A stretch of DNA of 64,000 nt from Azospirillum canadense (GTDB lineage: Bacteria > Pseudomonadota > Alphaproteobacteria > Azospirillales > Azospirillaceae). Position numbers and translations under genes: made by a program. Below the pieces are notes generated by a model that was not told the origin of the DNA, searched no databases, and worked only from the letters and a program-made list of their open reading frames with translations. Positions 54,208 to 63,390 of the stretch are shown here, one piece after another. The stretch's first letter is position 1, and every line of letters begins with the position of its first letter. Where the stretch lies: NCBI RefSeq assembly GCF_025961225.1, contig NZ_JAOQNG010000003.1, forward strand, positions 496,001 to 560,000. Direction: 5' to 3'.

Positions 54208-55947
54208 TCACACGCTCCGCGTCACGCGCAGGACTTCGTCGAGCGAGGTGACCCCGGCGAGCGCCTTGGCGACTCCGTCCTCGTACATGGTGCGCATCCC
54301 GCCCTCGGCGGCGGCCTTCTGGATCTCCCCGGCGTCGGCACGTTGCAGCACGAGGCGGCGCAGCCGGTCGTCCATGACCAGCAGCTCGGTCAGGGCGATG
54401 CGCCCGGCGTAGCCGGAGCCGCCGCAGCGGGCGCAGCCGACGGGCTGGTAGAGCCGGACCACGTCGCCAGGGGCCGGGGCGGCGAGGCCGGCGCGACGCG
54501 CCAGCTCGGGCAGCACGTCGTGGGCGCGGCGGCAGTCCGGGCAGAGGCGGCGCACCAGGCGCTGGGCGACGATCCCGTTGATGGTGGAGGTCAACAGGAA
54601 GTCCTGGAGCCCCATGTCCAGCAGCCGCGTCACCGTGGCCGACGCCGTGTTGGTGTGCACCGTCGCCAGCATCAAGTGACCGGTGAGCGCCGCCTGCACC
54701 GCGATCTCCGCGGTTTCGAGATCGCGGATTTCCCCGATCATGATGATGTCTGGGTCGCCGCGCAGGATCGACCGCAGGATGGACGCGAAGGTTAGACCGA
54801 TCTGCGGCCGGACGGGGATCTGGGTGATGCCGCGAAGCTGGTATTCGACCGGATCCTCGACGGTCACGATCTTGACGCCGGGCCGGTTCAGCCGGCTGAG
54901 CGAGGCGTAGAGCGTCGTCGTTTTGCCGCTTCCCGTCGGGCCGGTCACCAGCAGAATGCCGTTCGGCCGCTCCAGCAGGTCGAAGTAACGGTCCAGCATG
55001 GCCGGATCGAGGCCGAGGTCGGCGAAGTCCAGCGAGACGGTGTCGCGGTCGAGCAGGCGGAGCACGACCCCTTCGCCGTGCAGGGTGGGCAGGGTGACGA
55101 CGCGCAGGTCGATGGGCTTGCCATGGACGACCATCTTGGAGCGCCCGTCCTGGGGCAGGCGCCGTTCTGCGATGTCCAGATGCGCCATGATCTTCACGCG
55201 CGACACGACGGCGGCGCGCAGCTGGGCGGGCGGCGCCTCGACCTCCTGCAGCACGCCGTCCACGCGGTAGCGCACGCGCAGGCGGCCTTCGAACGGTTCG
55301 ATGTGGATGTCCGACGCGCGGGCCTCGACCGCCCGGCGGATCAGCGTGTTGACGATCCGGATGACCGGGGCCTCGCTCGCGAGGTCGCGCAGCCGCTCGA
55401 TGTCGTCGGCGCCGGTCTCGTCGTCGGCATCGTGGCCTCCGTCGTGCCCTTCGGTGGACTTGGTGCCTTGTCCGCCGCCGTAGAGCCGGTCGAGCGCGGC
55501 TTCCAGCTCGGCCGGGATGGCGACGCAGGGCAGCACGGGCCGGCCGAGCGCCATCGTGGCGGCCTGGACCGGAAAGCGGTCGAGCGGATCGGCGACGGCC
55601 AGGCGGACCCCGTCGCCCGTGTCGGCGACCGGTAAGGCCAGGGCGTCGCGCAGGAAGCGGGCGCCCAGCCGGTCCTCCAAAAGCGGCGTTTCCGGGAAAT
55701 CATCGGCCGCTATCTGCGGAAGGCCGGTCACGGCGGCGAGCGCTCCGGCCATGTCGCGCTCCCCCACCAGGCCGAGGCGGACGAGCATGCGGTGCAGGGG
55801 CGCCCCGGTTTCCGCCGCGGCCCGCTGCGCCCGCGCCAGACCAACGGGGTCGATCAGGTCGCGATCCAGCAGGCGCCCGGCAAGCGCGGCTGCGGGACCT
55901 GGTCCGCTTGATGTTGTTTCGTTCTGTGGACTCGAGAGTCGCGCCAT
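54208..55947 (-). CDS. gspE: T2SS ATPase GspE
   Basis: 579 residues, the hexameric ATPase that powers pseudopilus extension. The N-terminal GspE-N domain docks to GspL. Walker A is GPTGSGKTTTLYASL. The Asp box lies in VEDPVEYQLRGI, Walker B in DPDIIMIGEIRDLETAEIA and the His box in TGHLMLATVHTNTA. A tetracysteine zinc site (CPDC and CARC, about 35 residues apart) is present, as usual. The ATG at 55947 follows GGGGAGG. Confidence 0.95.
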   Translation of the reverse strand: MARLSSPQNETTSSGPGPAAALAGRLLDRDLIDPVGLARAQRAAAETGAPLHRMLVRLGLVGERDMAGALAAVTGLPQIAADDFPETPLLEDRLGARFLRDALALPVADTGDGVRLAVADPLDRFPVQAATMALGRPVLPCVAIPAELEAALDRLYGGGQGTKSTEGHDGGHDADDETGADDIERLRDLASEAPVIRIVNTLIRRAVEARASDIHIEPFEGRLRVRYRVDGVLQEVEAPPAQLRAAVVSRVKIMAHLDIAERRLPQDGRSKMVVHGKPIDLRVVTLPTLHGEGVVLRLLDRDTVSLDFADLGLDPAMLDRYFDLLERPNGILLVTGPTGSGKTTTLYASLSRLNRPGVKIVTVEDPVEYQLRGITQIPVRPQIGLTFASILRSILRGDPDIIMIGEIRDLETAEIAVQAALTGHLMLATVHTNTASATVTRLLDMGLQDFLLTSTINGIVAQRLVRRLCPDCRRAHDVLPELARRAGLAAPAPGDVVRLYQPVGCARCGGSGYAGRIALTELLVMDDRLRRLVLQRADAGEIQKAAAEGGMRTMYEDGVAKALAGVTSLDEVLRVTRSV

Positions 55948-55959
55948 TCCGCCTCCCCT

Positions 55960-56721
55960 TCACCAGGGGGCCAGGGGGCCGTACAGCCAGACCAGCCAGA
56001 GGCCCCCCGCCAGATAGGGGCCAAGGGCGATCCGTGCCGTGACTTCGGGCAGGCGGCGGGTCAGCAAGGCGCCGACCGCCGTGGAGGCCAGGGCGCCCAG
56101 CGAGGCGATCAGGACGACGCTGGGCAACCCGGTCCAGGACACCCAGGCCCCCGCCGCGGCCAGAAGCTTGGCATCGCCCAGCCCGATCCCCTCCCGGTTC
56201 CGGAGCGCCCGGTAGGCCCGCGCGATCAGGACGATGGCAAGGTATCCCGCCGCAGCCCCCGCTCCGTGGTCCGGCCCACTGGCCGGATCGGTCCATGCGG
56301 CGAAGGCCAGGCCCGATAGGATCAGCGGAAGGGTCATGGCGTCGGGCAGCCGTTGGCAGCGGGCGTCGATGAACGCCGCCGCCAGCAGCGTCCAGCCAAG
56401 CGCGCAACCGACCCAGGTGTACCCGCCGGGCAGCGCCCAGAGCGACCACAGCGCGACCACCAGCGCCGCGAGTTCGATGGTCGGCGCGAAGGCACCAATC
56501 GGGGCGGCGCAGTGGCGGCATCGTCCGCGCAACGCCAGCCAGCTCGCCAGCGGCACGAGGTCGCGTGGTCCCAACCGATGCCCGCAGCAGGCGCACAAGG
56601 ACCGGCCGAACAGGATGCCGTCGCCGGATGGCCAACGGCTGACGACCACGCCGAGGAAACTGCCGACGAACGGAGCGCAGAGCAGGAGGAAAACCAGGTC
56701 GGGGCGCGTTGCGTAGGCCAT
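55960..56721 (-). CDS. gspO: Prepilin peptidase GspO
   Basis: An inner-membrane aspartic peptidase (A24) that cleaves and N-methylates pseudopilins. 253 residues with about eight membrane helices. The zinc motif is CACCGH with CRHCAAP. The two catalytic Asps lie in AFIDARCQRLPD and GLGDAKLLAAAGAW. It is the first gsp gene of the run, so the system carries its own peptidase. The ATG at 56721 has a weak ribosome site; an earlier in-frame start at 56796 is possible. Confidence 0.92.
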   Translation of the reverse strand: MAYATRPDLVFLLLCAPFVGSFLGVVVSRWPSGDGILFGRSLCACCGHRLGPRDLVPLASWLALRGRCRHCAAPIGAFAPTIELAALVVALWSLWALPGGYTWVGCALGWTLLAAAFIDARCQRLPDAMTLPLILSGLAFAAWTDPASGPDHGAGAAAGYLAIVLIARAYRALRNREGIGLGDAKLLAAAGAWVSWTGLPSVVLIASLGALASTAVGALLTRRLPEVTARIALGPYLAGGLWLVWLYGPLAPW

Positions 56722-56822
56722 GACCGCGAAGCCTCGCCGCTGTGACCGTGCAGGATGGCGGATGGTGGCGGCGGGTTGCCTCCCTGCCGGTGGCAACCCG
56801 CCGAGGCCAGTGTGGCGTTTCC

Positions 56823-57641
56823 TTATTTGACTGCCGCACCGATGCTGACGCCGACGTCCACCTCCTTACCGCCGCACTGCACGTGGCCGAAGCCGCTCGG
56901 GCTCGTGCCGCTGGCGGCGCCCATCGGCACCAGGGCGGCCACCTGCGATCCCGACGAGGCGGGGGTGATGTCATAGATGATGGCGTCGTTGTTCTTCGAG
57001 CTGGGGCCGCCCGGCACCGAGCCGAGCGCAAGCGCGTTGCGCACGCGCCACGCGACGTTGTGGTCGGCGCAGGAACTGTCGCCGCTCACGCCGACGGCGC
57101 CCAGCACCTTGCCACCCTTGTACAGGGCCAGCCCGCCGCCGAACACGTTGACGCCCCCGATCTTCTTCCCGACCATGGGATCCTGCTCGGTTCCGAAATT
57201 GTCGTTGCTGCCGGTGTAGGCGACGACCGGATCGACCGGGTTGCTGAACTGCAGCCCGTACAGGCTGCCGCCCGGCTGGTTCGACGCGTAGAGGTTCGCC
57301 GTCGAAAGAGCGAAGGCGTCCAGGCTGAAGGCGTTGGCCGTGTTGGCCTTCTGGGCGGAGATCACCCGGCTGCCCGGCCATTGCGAGCCCCGATTGCTGC
57401 CCGAGAACGCGACGGCGCACACGATGCCGTCGCGGTCCACGATCGTGGCCCACATGTTCAGGTCGAAGCCGCCGTTGGTCGGCCCGCCGGTCGGCTTGAT
57501 GCTCTTTTGCAGCGCCGTTTTGAGCGTGCTGTAATTTGGAAGTGCCGAGCAGGCGGCCGAGGCCGCAGCCGAAGCGGTGGAGCTGCCCAGGCCGATCAAA
57601 CAAACGGCTGCGCTCATAGCAATCACGCTGTATGCTTTCAT
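56823..57641 (-). CDS. Secreted GlcG/HbpS-family (DUF336) protein
   Basis: 272 residues. A Sec signal peptide (MKAYSVIAMSAAVCLIGLG, cleaved near ASA-AAS) is followed by a two-part GlcG/HbpS-like fold: MWATIVDRDGIVCAVAFSG, then a glycine-rich core (GVNVFGGGLALYKGGKVLGA and VGVSGDSSCADHNVAWRVR). Family members bind haem or corrinoids. Three or four Cys suggest disulfides outside the cytoplasm. It lies 102 bp upstream of gspO on the same strand, so it is a good candidate T2SS substrate, an inference from location. Confidence 0.8.
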   Translation of the reverse strand: MKAYSVIAMSAAVCLIGLGSSTASAAASAACSALPNYSTLKTALQKSIKPTGGPTNGGFDLNMWATIVDRDGIVCAVAFSGSNRGSQWPGSRVISAQKANTANAFSLDAFALSTANLYASNQPGGSLYGLQFSNPVDPVVAYTGSNDNFGTEQDPMVGKKIGGVNVFGGGLALYKGGKVLGAVGVSGDSSCADHNVAWRVRNALALGSVPGGPSSKNNDAIIYDITPASSGSQVAALVPMGAASGTSPSGFGHVQCGGKEVDVGVSIGAAVK

Positions 57642-58007
57642 GGCGCCCTCCCTTCTGGTATGTTCAAACCGATTTTGAACGGATTTATTATTTGTAATGC
57701 AAATGGACGCTCGATGATTTTGACTTTATGGTTTTAGCGTTCCGATGAAGTGATCCAATTTTTTAGGTGTGCGAACATGGATCATTTACAAACGCATTTT
57801 CGGTCGACCCAGGAACGTTTCCGATAATAGAATCGCAGAAGTCGCAGGGCGTTTTCTCCAAAATCGGTAAACTGCGGAAAATGAATGCATACGAAGAAAT
57901 AAGATTTCCGACGCTATGCAATAAAACTGCGCACTTGCCCGCGTTACGCAAGGCGGCTATAATATGCGGCCATTCCGGAAAGTTGCAGTGTTTAGGCGGG
58001 TACGGGA
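57642..58007. other. AT-rich divergent promoter region
   Basis: The base composition is much more AT-rich than the rest of the window, especially 57660-57960. It lies between the divergent secreted-protein gene and gspK. It probably holds promoters for both. A weak 82-codon plus-strand frame (57767-58015) lacks a ribosome site, and I do not call it. Confidence 0.6.
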
Positions 58008-59054
58008 ATGCCTGAGTGGAGTATCCCCGTTGGTCAAGTTACCAAGATATTTCTTGCTGTAAAGTCCCTGTGCCGAAATTTTATTAGTCCGCGCCATCGC
58101 TTTTGGCGGCCTCATCATTGCACGCTGACGACACCGCCGTTTGCCCAGAAACGGGAAGGCGGATTTGCTCTGCTGTCGGTGTTGTGGATGGGGTCTGCGC
58201 TGGCTTTGATCGCCGTGAGCTTTGTCTACACATCGCAAACACAAGCACAGATTGCTAAGAATGTCATTGAGGCGGAGCGGGCGGAGGCGATGGCCGACGC
58301 GATGGCCTTCCATACAATCGGAGCCCTGCTCGCGTTGCAGTCGGCGGCGGGCGGGAACGCGGACGTCCGGGCCGACGGGTCGCCCCACCGGATTCCTCAC
58401 CCCCTTGCCGACGTGGTGGTGACCGTCCAGGACGAAGGGGGGCTTGTCGACCTCAACAGCGCGGCTCCGGATCTTCTCGCCGGGTTGTTCAGGACGGGGG
58501 GACTCGATGCCGCCGCGGCGAAGGCGCTTGCCCAACGGATCGCCGCCATGCGCACGGGCGGTTCCGGCGGCCGGATGGCGGCCGAGGCAAGCTTCGTGCG
58601 GCCGGCATGGCTGCCGCAGGATATGACGGATCGCCCCTTCGATCGTGTCGCGGCGCTCAAACGTTTGCCCGGCGTTTCGGATGACCTTTACAGCCGCGTC
58701 TCTCCCGCACTTACGGTGCTGTCCGGATCGACGGGGATCGATCCCCGGCATGCGCCTCGGCATGCGTTGCTTGCCGTGCCCGGCTTCGATCCGGCGATCG
58801 TGGATTCCATCATCGCCGACCGCGCGGTCGCAACGTGGAGCTCCCGCACCAGCCGGCGACCGCTGCTGTCCGCCGCTGTGTCGCGCCGCTTTCTGACCGA
58901 ATCGACCGGCCGGGTTTTCCGCGTCCGAGCCAGTGTGCGCACCAAGGCGGGCTCGGCCTTCCTGCGCGAGGCAACAGTCGAGTTCACGGATTTCCCGGAG
59001 CGGCCCTACGCCATTCTCAACTGGGACCAGGGATGCATGGACTGCCGCCGGTAA
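58008..59054 (+). CDS. gspK: T2SS minor pseudopilin GspK
   Basis: 348 residues. The prepilin-type region is KREGG^FALLSVLWMGSALALIAV near residue 52, followed by YTSQTQAQIAKNVIEAERAEAMADA. GLVDLNSAAPDLLAGLF, LKRLPGVSDDLYSR and LLAVPGFDPAIVDSI are GspK helix-hairpin signatures. The N-terminal 50 residues are long and AT-rich in coding, so the true start may be a later non-ATG codon. It is on the strand opposite to the other gsp genes and 1.3 kb away from gspO, an uncommon layout. Confidence 0.88.
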   Translation: MPEWSIPVGQVTKIFLAVKSLCRNFISPRHRFWRPHHCTLTTPPFAQKREGGFALLSVLWMGSALALIAVSFVYTSQTQAQIAKNVIEAERAEAMADAMAFHTIGALLALQSAAGGNADVRADGSPHRIPHPLADVVVTVQDEGGLVDLNSAAPDLLAGLFRTGGLDAAAAKALAQRIAAMRTGGSGGRMAAEASFVRPAWLPQDMTDRPFDRVAALKRLPGVSDDLYSRVSPALTVLSGSTGIDPRHAPRHALLAVPGFDPAIVDSIIADRAVATWSSRTSRRPLLSAAVSRRFLTESTGRVFRVRASVRTKAGSAFLREATVEFTDFPERPYAILNWDQGCMDCRR

Positions 59055-59091
59055 AAACCGGAGGGCCCGCAACAACGGATCCCCGCATGCG

Positions 59092-59571
59092 TCACCACCA
59101 CACCGTTTTCGCCTTTGCCGGAGGGGTGACCACAATGCTGACCGGACTTCTGGGCTCGACGTTGGCGGTCATGCCGGCCCACCCCTGGGTTATCAACCCA
59201 ACCCGCCCATCCGCCCCGACCACATAGCCCGACAGCGTGTTCTCGGCGGACACGCCATCTTCATCCGTACAGCGGACACCGGACACCCAGACGTCGGCCC
59301 GTTGCGTTATGGGGTTGTATTGCGCCCGTCCCAGAACGACGCAATCGGCCAGAGGCCGGCCGGACACGGTCAGGGACTTGGGGGCCAGGCGGATCAGGAC
59401 CGGCATGTCCGATAGGCTCGTGTTCCGCGGCAACAGCATCCCATGCGACAGATGGCCGGAAAGCGTGGTCCCGACAGGTGGCTCGATCCAGAAAGGCTGA
59501 AACACCGTGCAAGCGGAAAGAGCGACCGCCGCAATGGCCGCAAGCAGACGACCCCAGCTCAGCGTTCCCAT
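59092..59571 (-). CDS. Lipoprotein with TraB/VirB10-like C-terminal pattern
   Basis: 159 residues from the ATG at 59571. The signal peptide with lipobox LSAC (RLLAAIAAVALSAC) predicts lipidation. The body reads ADCVVLGRAQYNPITQRADV, GVRCTDEDGVSAENTLSGYV and GADGRVGLIT. This Cys-Gly-Arg-x-Asp-Gly-Gly-Tyr-Val pattern recalls the C-terminal domain of TraB proteins in F-type conjugation systems, which are usually much longer. Here only a short lipoprotein exists. It converges with gspK and could be a T2SS accessory; the role is unknown. Confidence 0.6.
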   Translation of the reverse strand: MGTLSWGRLLAAIAAVALSACTVFQPFWIEPPVGTTLSGHLSHGMLLPRNTSLSDMPVLIRLAPKSLTVSGRPLADCVVLGRAQYNPITQRADVWVSGVRCTDEDGVSAENTLSGYVVGADGRVGLITQGWAGMTANVEPRSPVSIVVTPPAKAKTVWW

Positions 59572-59748
59572 GTCGGCCACCGGAACAATGCGTTCAGGGC
59601 ACGTTACTGCGCCCTTGCTATCTCCGCCATGTCCCTTTCGGACCCACCGTCGGGGCCTGAGCTGCCGCGTGGTCATCGAAGCGCCGCACCGGCAGCAGCA
59701 TAAGGGAAAACGCTATGCGGTGCGCGTCGTCCTGAGCGTTCGACAGGC

Positions 59749-60625
59749 CAGCGTGGTGCATCGAGGCGAGTGTGGGCGGAATGAGCCCGTGTCCCCGATC
59801 TTTTCATGAGATGCGGACATAACTCGGGCGTGCCAGGCCAAACATGTGGTTGAGCAGGTTGCCGGCGATGATGAGCTCGGTATGACGCCCGTCATCGCTG
59901 TGGGCGCGCAAGCGATCGCCAATGACCTGTTGGCAGCGGGCGATCGCAGCCTCCACGCCAGCCCTCTTGTTGTATCCGCTGGTCCGCTGCCACGTCATCG
60001 GCCCGGTCTCGGCAATCGCCAGACGGTGGCGGTCGCGCTGGGTGGGCGCGGTCTGCGCGGTGGCACTGAGCACGGCATCAGCGCGTGGTGGAGCGACCAC
60101 CGCCGCGTCCGGGTGGCGGGCCGCCACGACCTCGTAGACTTCGGTCCGGTCGTAGGCGCCGTCGCCGATCGGCCGCGCCACCGGAACCGTGACCTGCTCG
60201 AGCAAGGCGGCGACTTGTGAGGCATCGTCGACATCGGGCGAGGTGCGTTCCATGGCGACGATCTGCCCCGTTGTGGCATCCCCACCGACGTGGAACTTGC
60301 GCCAGGATCGGCGCTTCTTGGAGCCATGTTTCTCCACCACCCATTCTCCCGGCCCACTGGGCTTGAGGCCAGTGCTGTCGACCAGCAGGAGCAGCGGGCC
60401 GATGGTCAGCGCGCGTGGCGTGATAGCCAAGCTCTGGGCCCGGCGGCTCAGTGTCGTGTGGTCCGGAACCGGAAGATCGAGCTGGAGCAACTGCATCAGC
60501 GAGCCGATCAGCCCCTCGGTCTGCCGGAAGGCGAGGCGAAACGGCGCTCGCCGCGTCAGGGCCGTCTCGATCGCCACAGCCGAGTAGCGCGGCTGCCCGC
60601 CGCGCGTGGTGCGCGGGGTGGTGCG
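59749..60625 (-). pseudogene. IS903-group transposase and IS end, 5'-truncated
   Basis: The transposase frame reads from the TTPRTTRGGQPRYSAVAIET block near 60625 down to 59804. RQTEGLIGSLMQLLQLD, LLLVDSTGLKPSGPGEW, GDGAYDRTEV and NKRAGVEAAIARCQQVIGD are all present. The first 70-80 residues and the left end are replaced by part of another transposase. A terminal repeat (GTGGTGCATCGAGGCGAG) remains near 59752. Confidence 0.8.
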
Positions 60626-60947
60626 AAGCTGATCTGCGGGCGCAAGCGCCACCTCGTAGTCGATGTCCTCGGCCTGGTGCTCGCCGTCCAAGTCCATGCG
60701 GCCAACATCCAGGACCGCGATGGCGCCCGCGCTCTCTTGCCCCAGCTGGGCGCAGCGTTTCCCAGCATTCTGCGCCTCTGGGCCGACGGCGGGTACGCCG
60801 GCAAGCTGGCCGAGTGGGTCACCACGGAACTGCAGCGTACCCTGGAAATCGTTAGGCGCCCGCGCGAGAAGAAAGGCTTCGCTGTGGTGGGCTGGCGGTG
60901 GATCGTCGAGCGGACCTTTGGTTGGCTCAACCGCTCGCGCCGACTGA
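60617..60947 (+). pseudogene. IS5-type transposase, C-terminal fragment
   Basis: The plus-strand frame reads KLICGRKRHLVVDVLGLVLA, ANIQDRDGARALLPQLG, RLWADGGYAGKLAEWV and RWIVERTFGWLNRSRRL. This is the second half of an IS5-superfamily transposase of a different group from the IS903 type. It has no start, and it is cut at the end by the next element at 60948. Confidence 0.8.
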
Positions 60948-61961
60948 GAGCTTGTTCGTAGCTGTCATGCGTTGACGGTCTCGGCAGCGAGCCGTTTGAG
61001 GCGGCGTGAGAGGATCGAGACGAAGGCGATCTCGATGAAGGCGACGAGGTGCTCCTTCGTCCGCTCGACGACCGTGTTCAACCGGCGGTAAAGGGCGAGC
61101 CATCCGAAAGAGCGTTCCACCGCCCAGCAAATTCCGGCCGGAATGAAGGTCCCGTTCCGACCGCGAGCGACCGGTTTGACGGTGATCCCGAGCGCCTCCC
61201 CGGCTTTGGCCAGGCGCTCGCCGCGGTAGCCGAGGTCACCCAGAGCCGGCCCCTGGAAGCCGCGCCCGGCCAACTGGCGCAGCACCGGCACGATGCCCTT
61301 GGTGTCGTGCACATTGGCCGGTGAAGCGTCGATCGCCAATGGGGTGCCGTACTTCTCGACGGCGATGTGGAGCTTCACGCCGCGGACCTTCTTGCCGCCA
61401 TCGACACCGCGGGCGAAACAACTCGGGGCCGAGCGACAGGTCCGGCTGTCGATCACGACGGTGCTCGGCTCCGCCGTGTCGCCGCAGGCCAGCCGCCACG
61501 TCCGGCGCAGCCGGTCGAGCAAGCGGCGCCACAGCCCAAGCCGCGTCCAGCGGGCGAACAGCGTGTACAAGGTGCCGAAGGGAAAGCCGGAGAGCTGGCC
61601 GATGGCGCGCCATGGCATGCCGCAAAAACACACGCACCAGATCGCCATAATCGCCTTGCGCAACGCCGGCCCGGTCAGCGCCGGCTTCGGCCCGACGCGG
61701 TTGGGTCAAGGGCCATCCGCCGTCACGGTGGCCAGTTCCGCCAGGACCTCATCGACGAAGGCATCGACATCGGCGAATGCGTCCCAGGACGCCGGAGCGG
61801 TGCTTGCGGGACGAACGGCGGTGCCCATAAACTGCTGCCCTGATGGCGGTGGATGACGGCCACAGCCCTACCAAACCGTCCACCCAGCGCAAATCCCCTG
61901 TTCAGCTTAAAGTGGCGTTTTGGTCAGCACGGGGTGGCGCGGCCCCGCTACAAACAAGCTC
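60948..61961 (-). mobile_element. IS5-family element inside other remnants and a tRNA gene
   Basis: About 1014 bp. Ends are GAGCTTGTTCGTAGC (60948-60962) and the inverse GCTACAAACAAGCTC (61947-61961). The left side interrupts an IS5 transposase fragment and the right side abuts the 3' part of a tRNA-Leu gene. A truncated relative lies at 41671..41955. Confidence 0.85.
60965..61829 (-). pseudogene. IS5 family transposase with in-frame TGA
   Basis: The frame starts at the ATG at 61829 (MGTAVRPASTAPASWDAF) and meets TGA after VTADGP, codon 41. It stays open beyond, reading RKAIMAIWCVCFCGMPWRAI, VIDSRTCRSAPSCFARG, GDLGYRGERLAKAGE and WAVERSFGWLALYRRLN. In the relative at 41821 the same stretch has no stop (ADSRRSTRSGPKL), so a nonsense mutation is likely. 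The downstream ATG at 61663 could still give a 232-residue product holding all DDE residues. Confidence 0.8.
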
Positions 61962-62012
61962 TTAAAATCCCTCGCTACGAGCGTGCGGGTTCGAGTCCCG
62001 CCGCCCGCACCA
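61961..62012 (+). tRNA. tRNA-Leu(UAA), 3' fragment only
   Basis: The fragment begins in the anticodon loop (CTTAAAA, anticodon TAA). It continues through the 3' side of the anticodon stem (TCCC), a variable arm (TCGCTACGAGCG), a T arm (GCGGGTTCGAGTCCCGC) and acceptor CGCCCGC plus ACCA. The acceptor matches the GCGGGCG start common to tRNA-Leu. The 5' half is missing, replaced by the IS ending at 61961. It cannot make a tRNA. It may mark an old integration site or the scar of an IS insertion. Confidence 0.78.
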
Positions 62013-62073
62013 CACACTTTGGCCACCATCACGCTCCCCGCTGCCGATTCCTGCGCAAAGCGGAATGGAGCCT

Positions 62074-63075
62074 CTACGCCGGCGACATCGCGGCTGCGGG
62101 AATCGTTGTTTCCGGCGTCCACAGAGATTTCGAGTCAAAGAAGGACGCCGCGCAGAGCCGGCCATAGGTGCGCAAGCGATCGATGTGCTGCGCGTCTCGG
62201 TCGAGCTTCGACGGGTAATCCAGGCCGGGCAAATCGAGACCGACGATGCGGATGGCGATCGGCTTATAGCGGGTTTGCAGGGGACTGCCGGGTTCAGCCA
62301 TCCGCTGCAGCTCGTTGATTTTCTGGATGAAGTACAGCTCCTGGCCAAGTGACAGGTTGCCGGCAAGCTCGTTGCGGCGGTCCAGAATGTCGCTGATAAT
62401 CATCGGCTCGGTGGAGCGGCGCATGGGATTGAGCTGGATCACCCAGATCTCGTCGGGCTTTTCCGGGATGTCGGTGAACTCGCGAACCGGCGGGTTGGTG
62501 CTGAAGAGCCCGTCCCAGTAAAGGTTGCCGTTGGGGTGCGCCACGGCCCGGAACAGTGGAGGGACGGCCGCCGAGGCGATGAGGTCATCGTACCGCAACG
62601 TCTCGCCGTGAAACACCGCTCGGGTGCCGTTGAGAACATCGGTGGCGCCGATGAGGAGCTTCGGGTGGGCACGCAGGGCGGGATCGTTCGGCAAGGTGGT
62701 CAACGGCAGGTGCTTTGCCAACAACGCGCGGAGCCGTGGCTCGGCTTGCGGCTGGTAGGTGTAGGGGCTGATCTCAGCTGTCACCGGCAGCCGGGCGAGG
62801 GCGACGGCCCACCAGTTCACCATCGCATCCAGCAGGTCGCGGGCTTCCAGGTCGTCCCAAAACGCGTCGAGGCGAGCACTGGCGAGGTCGGGCTTTCCGC
62901 TGATGAGCCCCGACCAGGCGAGCGCCGCGCACATCGCGCCACCGGAGGTGCCGCTAAGCGCCACCAAGTCGAATTTGTCGCGGTTGGTCTCGCTGAGCAG
63001 TTCCGTGAGCACGCCAGCGGTGAACGCAGCGTGGCTACCGCCGCCCTGACACGCAATCGCGACTTTGTTCGCCAT
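62074..63075 (-). CDS. Patatin-like phospholipase
   Basis: 333 residues. The Ser-Asp dyad of patatin lipases is present: glycine loop ACQGGGSHAAFTAGVLTE, nucleophile elbow LSGTSGGAM (GxSxG), and DGLFSTNPPV with the Asp. No signal peptide is seen, so it is probably cytosolic or exported by another route. The ATG at 63075 follows GAGGACGG at 12 nt; the frame is open further upstream but codes poorly. It stands alone. The substrate is probably phospholipid or acyl ester. Confidence 0.92.
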   Translation of the reverse strand: MANKVAIACQGGGSHAAFTAGVLTELLSETNRDKFDLVALSGTSGGAMCAALAWSGLISGKPDLASARLDAFWDDLEARDLLDAMVNWWAVALARLPVTAEISPYTYQPQAEPRLRALLAKHLPLTTLPNDPALRAHPKLLIGATDVLNGTRAVFHGETLRYDDLIASAAVPPLFRAVAHPNGNLYWDGLFSTNPPVREFTDIPEKPDEIWVIQLNPMRRSTEPMIISDILDRRNELAGNLSLGQELYFIQKINELQRMAEPGSPLQTRYKPIAIRIVGLDLPGLDYPSKLDRDAQHIDRLRTYGRLCAASFFDSKSLWTPETTIPAAAMSPA

Positions 63076-63390
63076 CGAGCCGTCCTCGCCTGTTGTGCTC
63101 GTTGCATGATTGCTTTGTTTCGGCGAACTGGCGATGTCCTTTTTGCGCGGCGCGTTCCCTACTTCGTTGTCGGGGCATCGGCCCGCGCAAGCGTGGTCGG
63201 GAGAACGGTAGCGATGGAGCACCCTGCCGTGCCAGTCCCTCGACAGGCCCTTTGCAGGCCGACGCCTGAAGCGGACGGGATGGGCGGGATGCTCCGTTCC
63301 GGAGCTTCCAACCGCCGGGTGTGGCGCGTTCCGCACCGGTCTGCCGTGCTTAAAAATTGAGCAAACCAAGTCATACACAGGCCGGGGCGC

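Noticed and set aside
57767..58015. An 82-codon plus-strand frame before gspK
   Set aside because: It has a GTG start without ribosome site, no domain, and lies in AT-rich promoter DNA.
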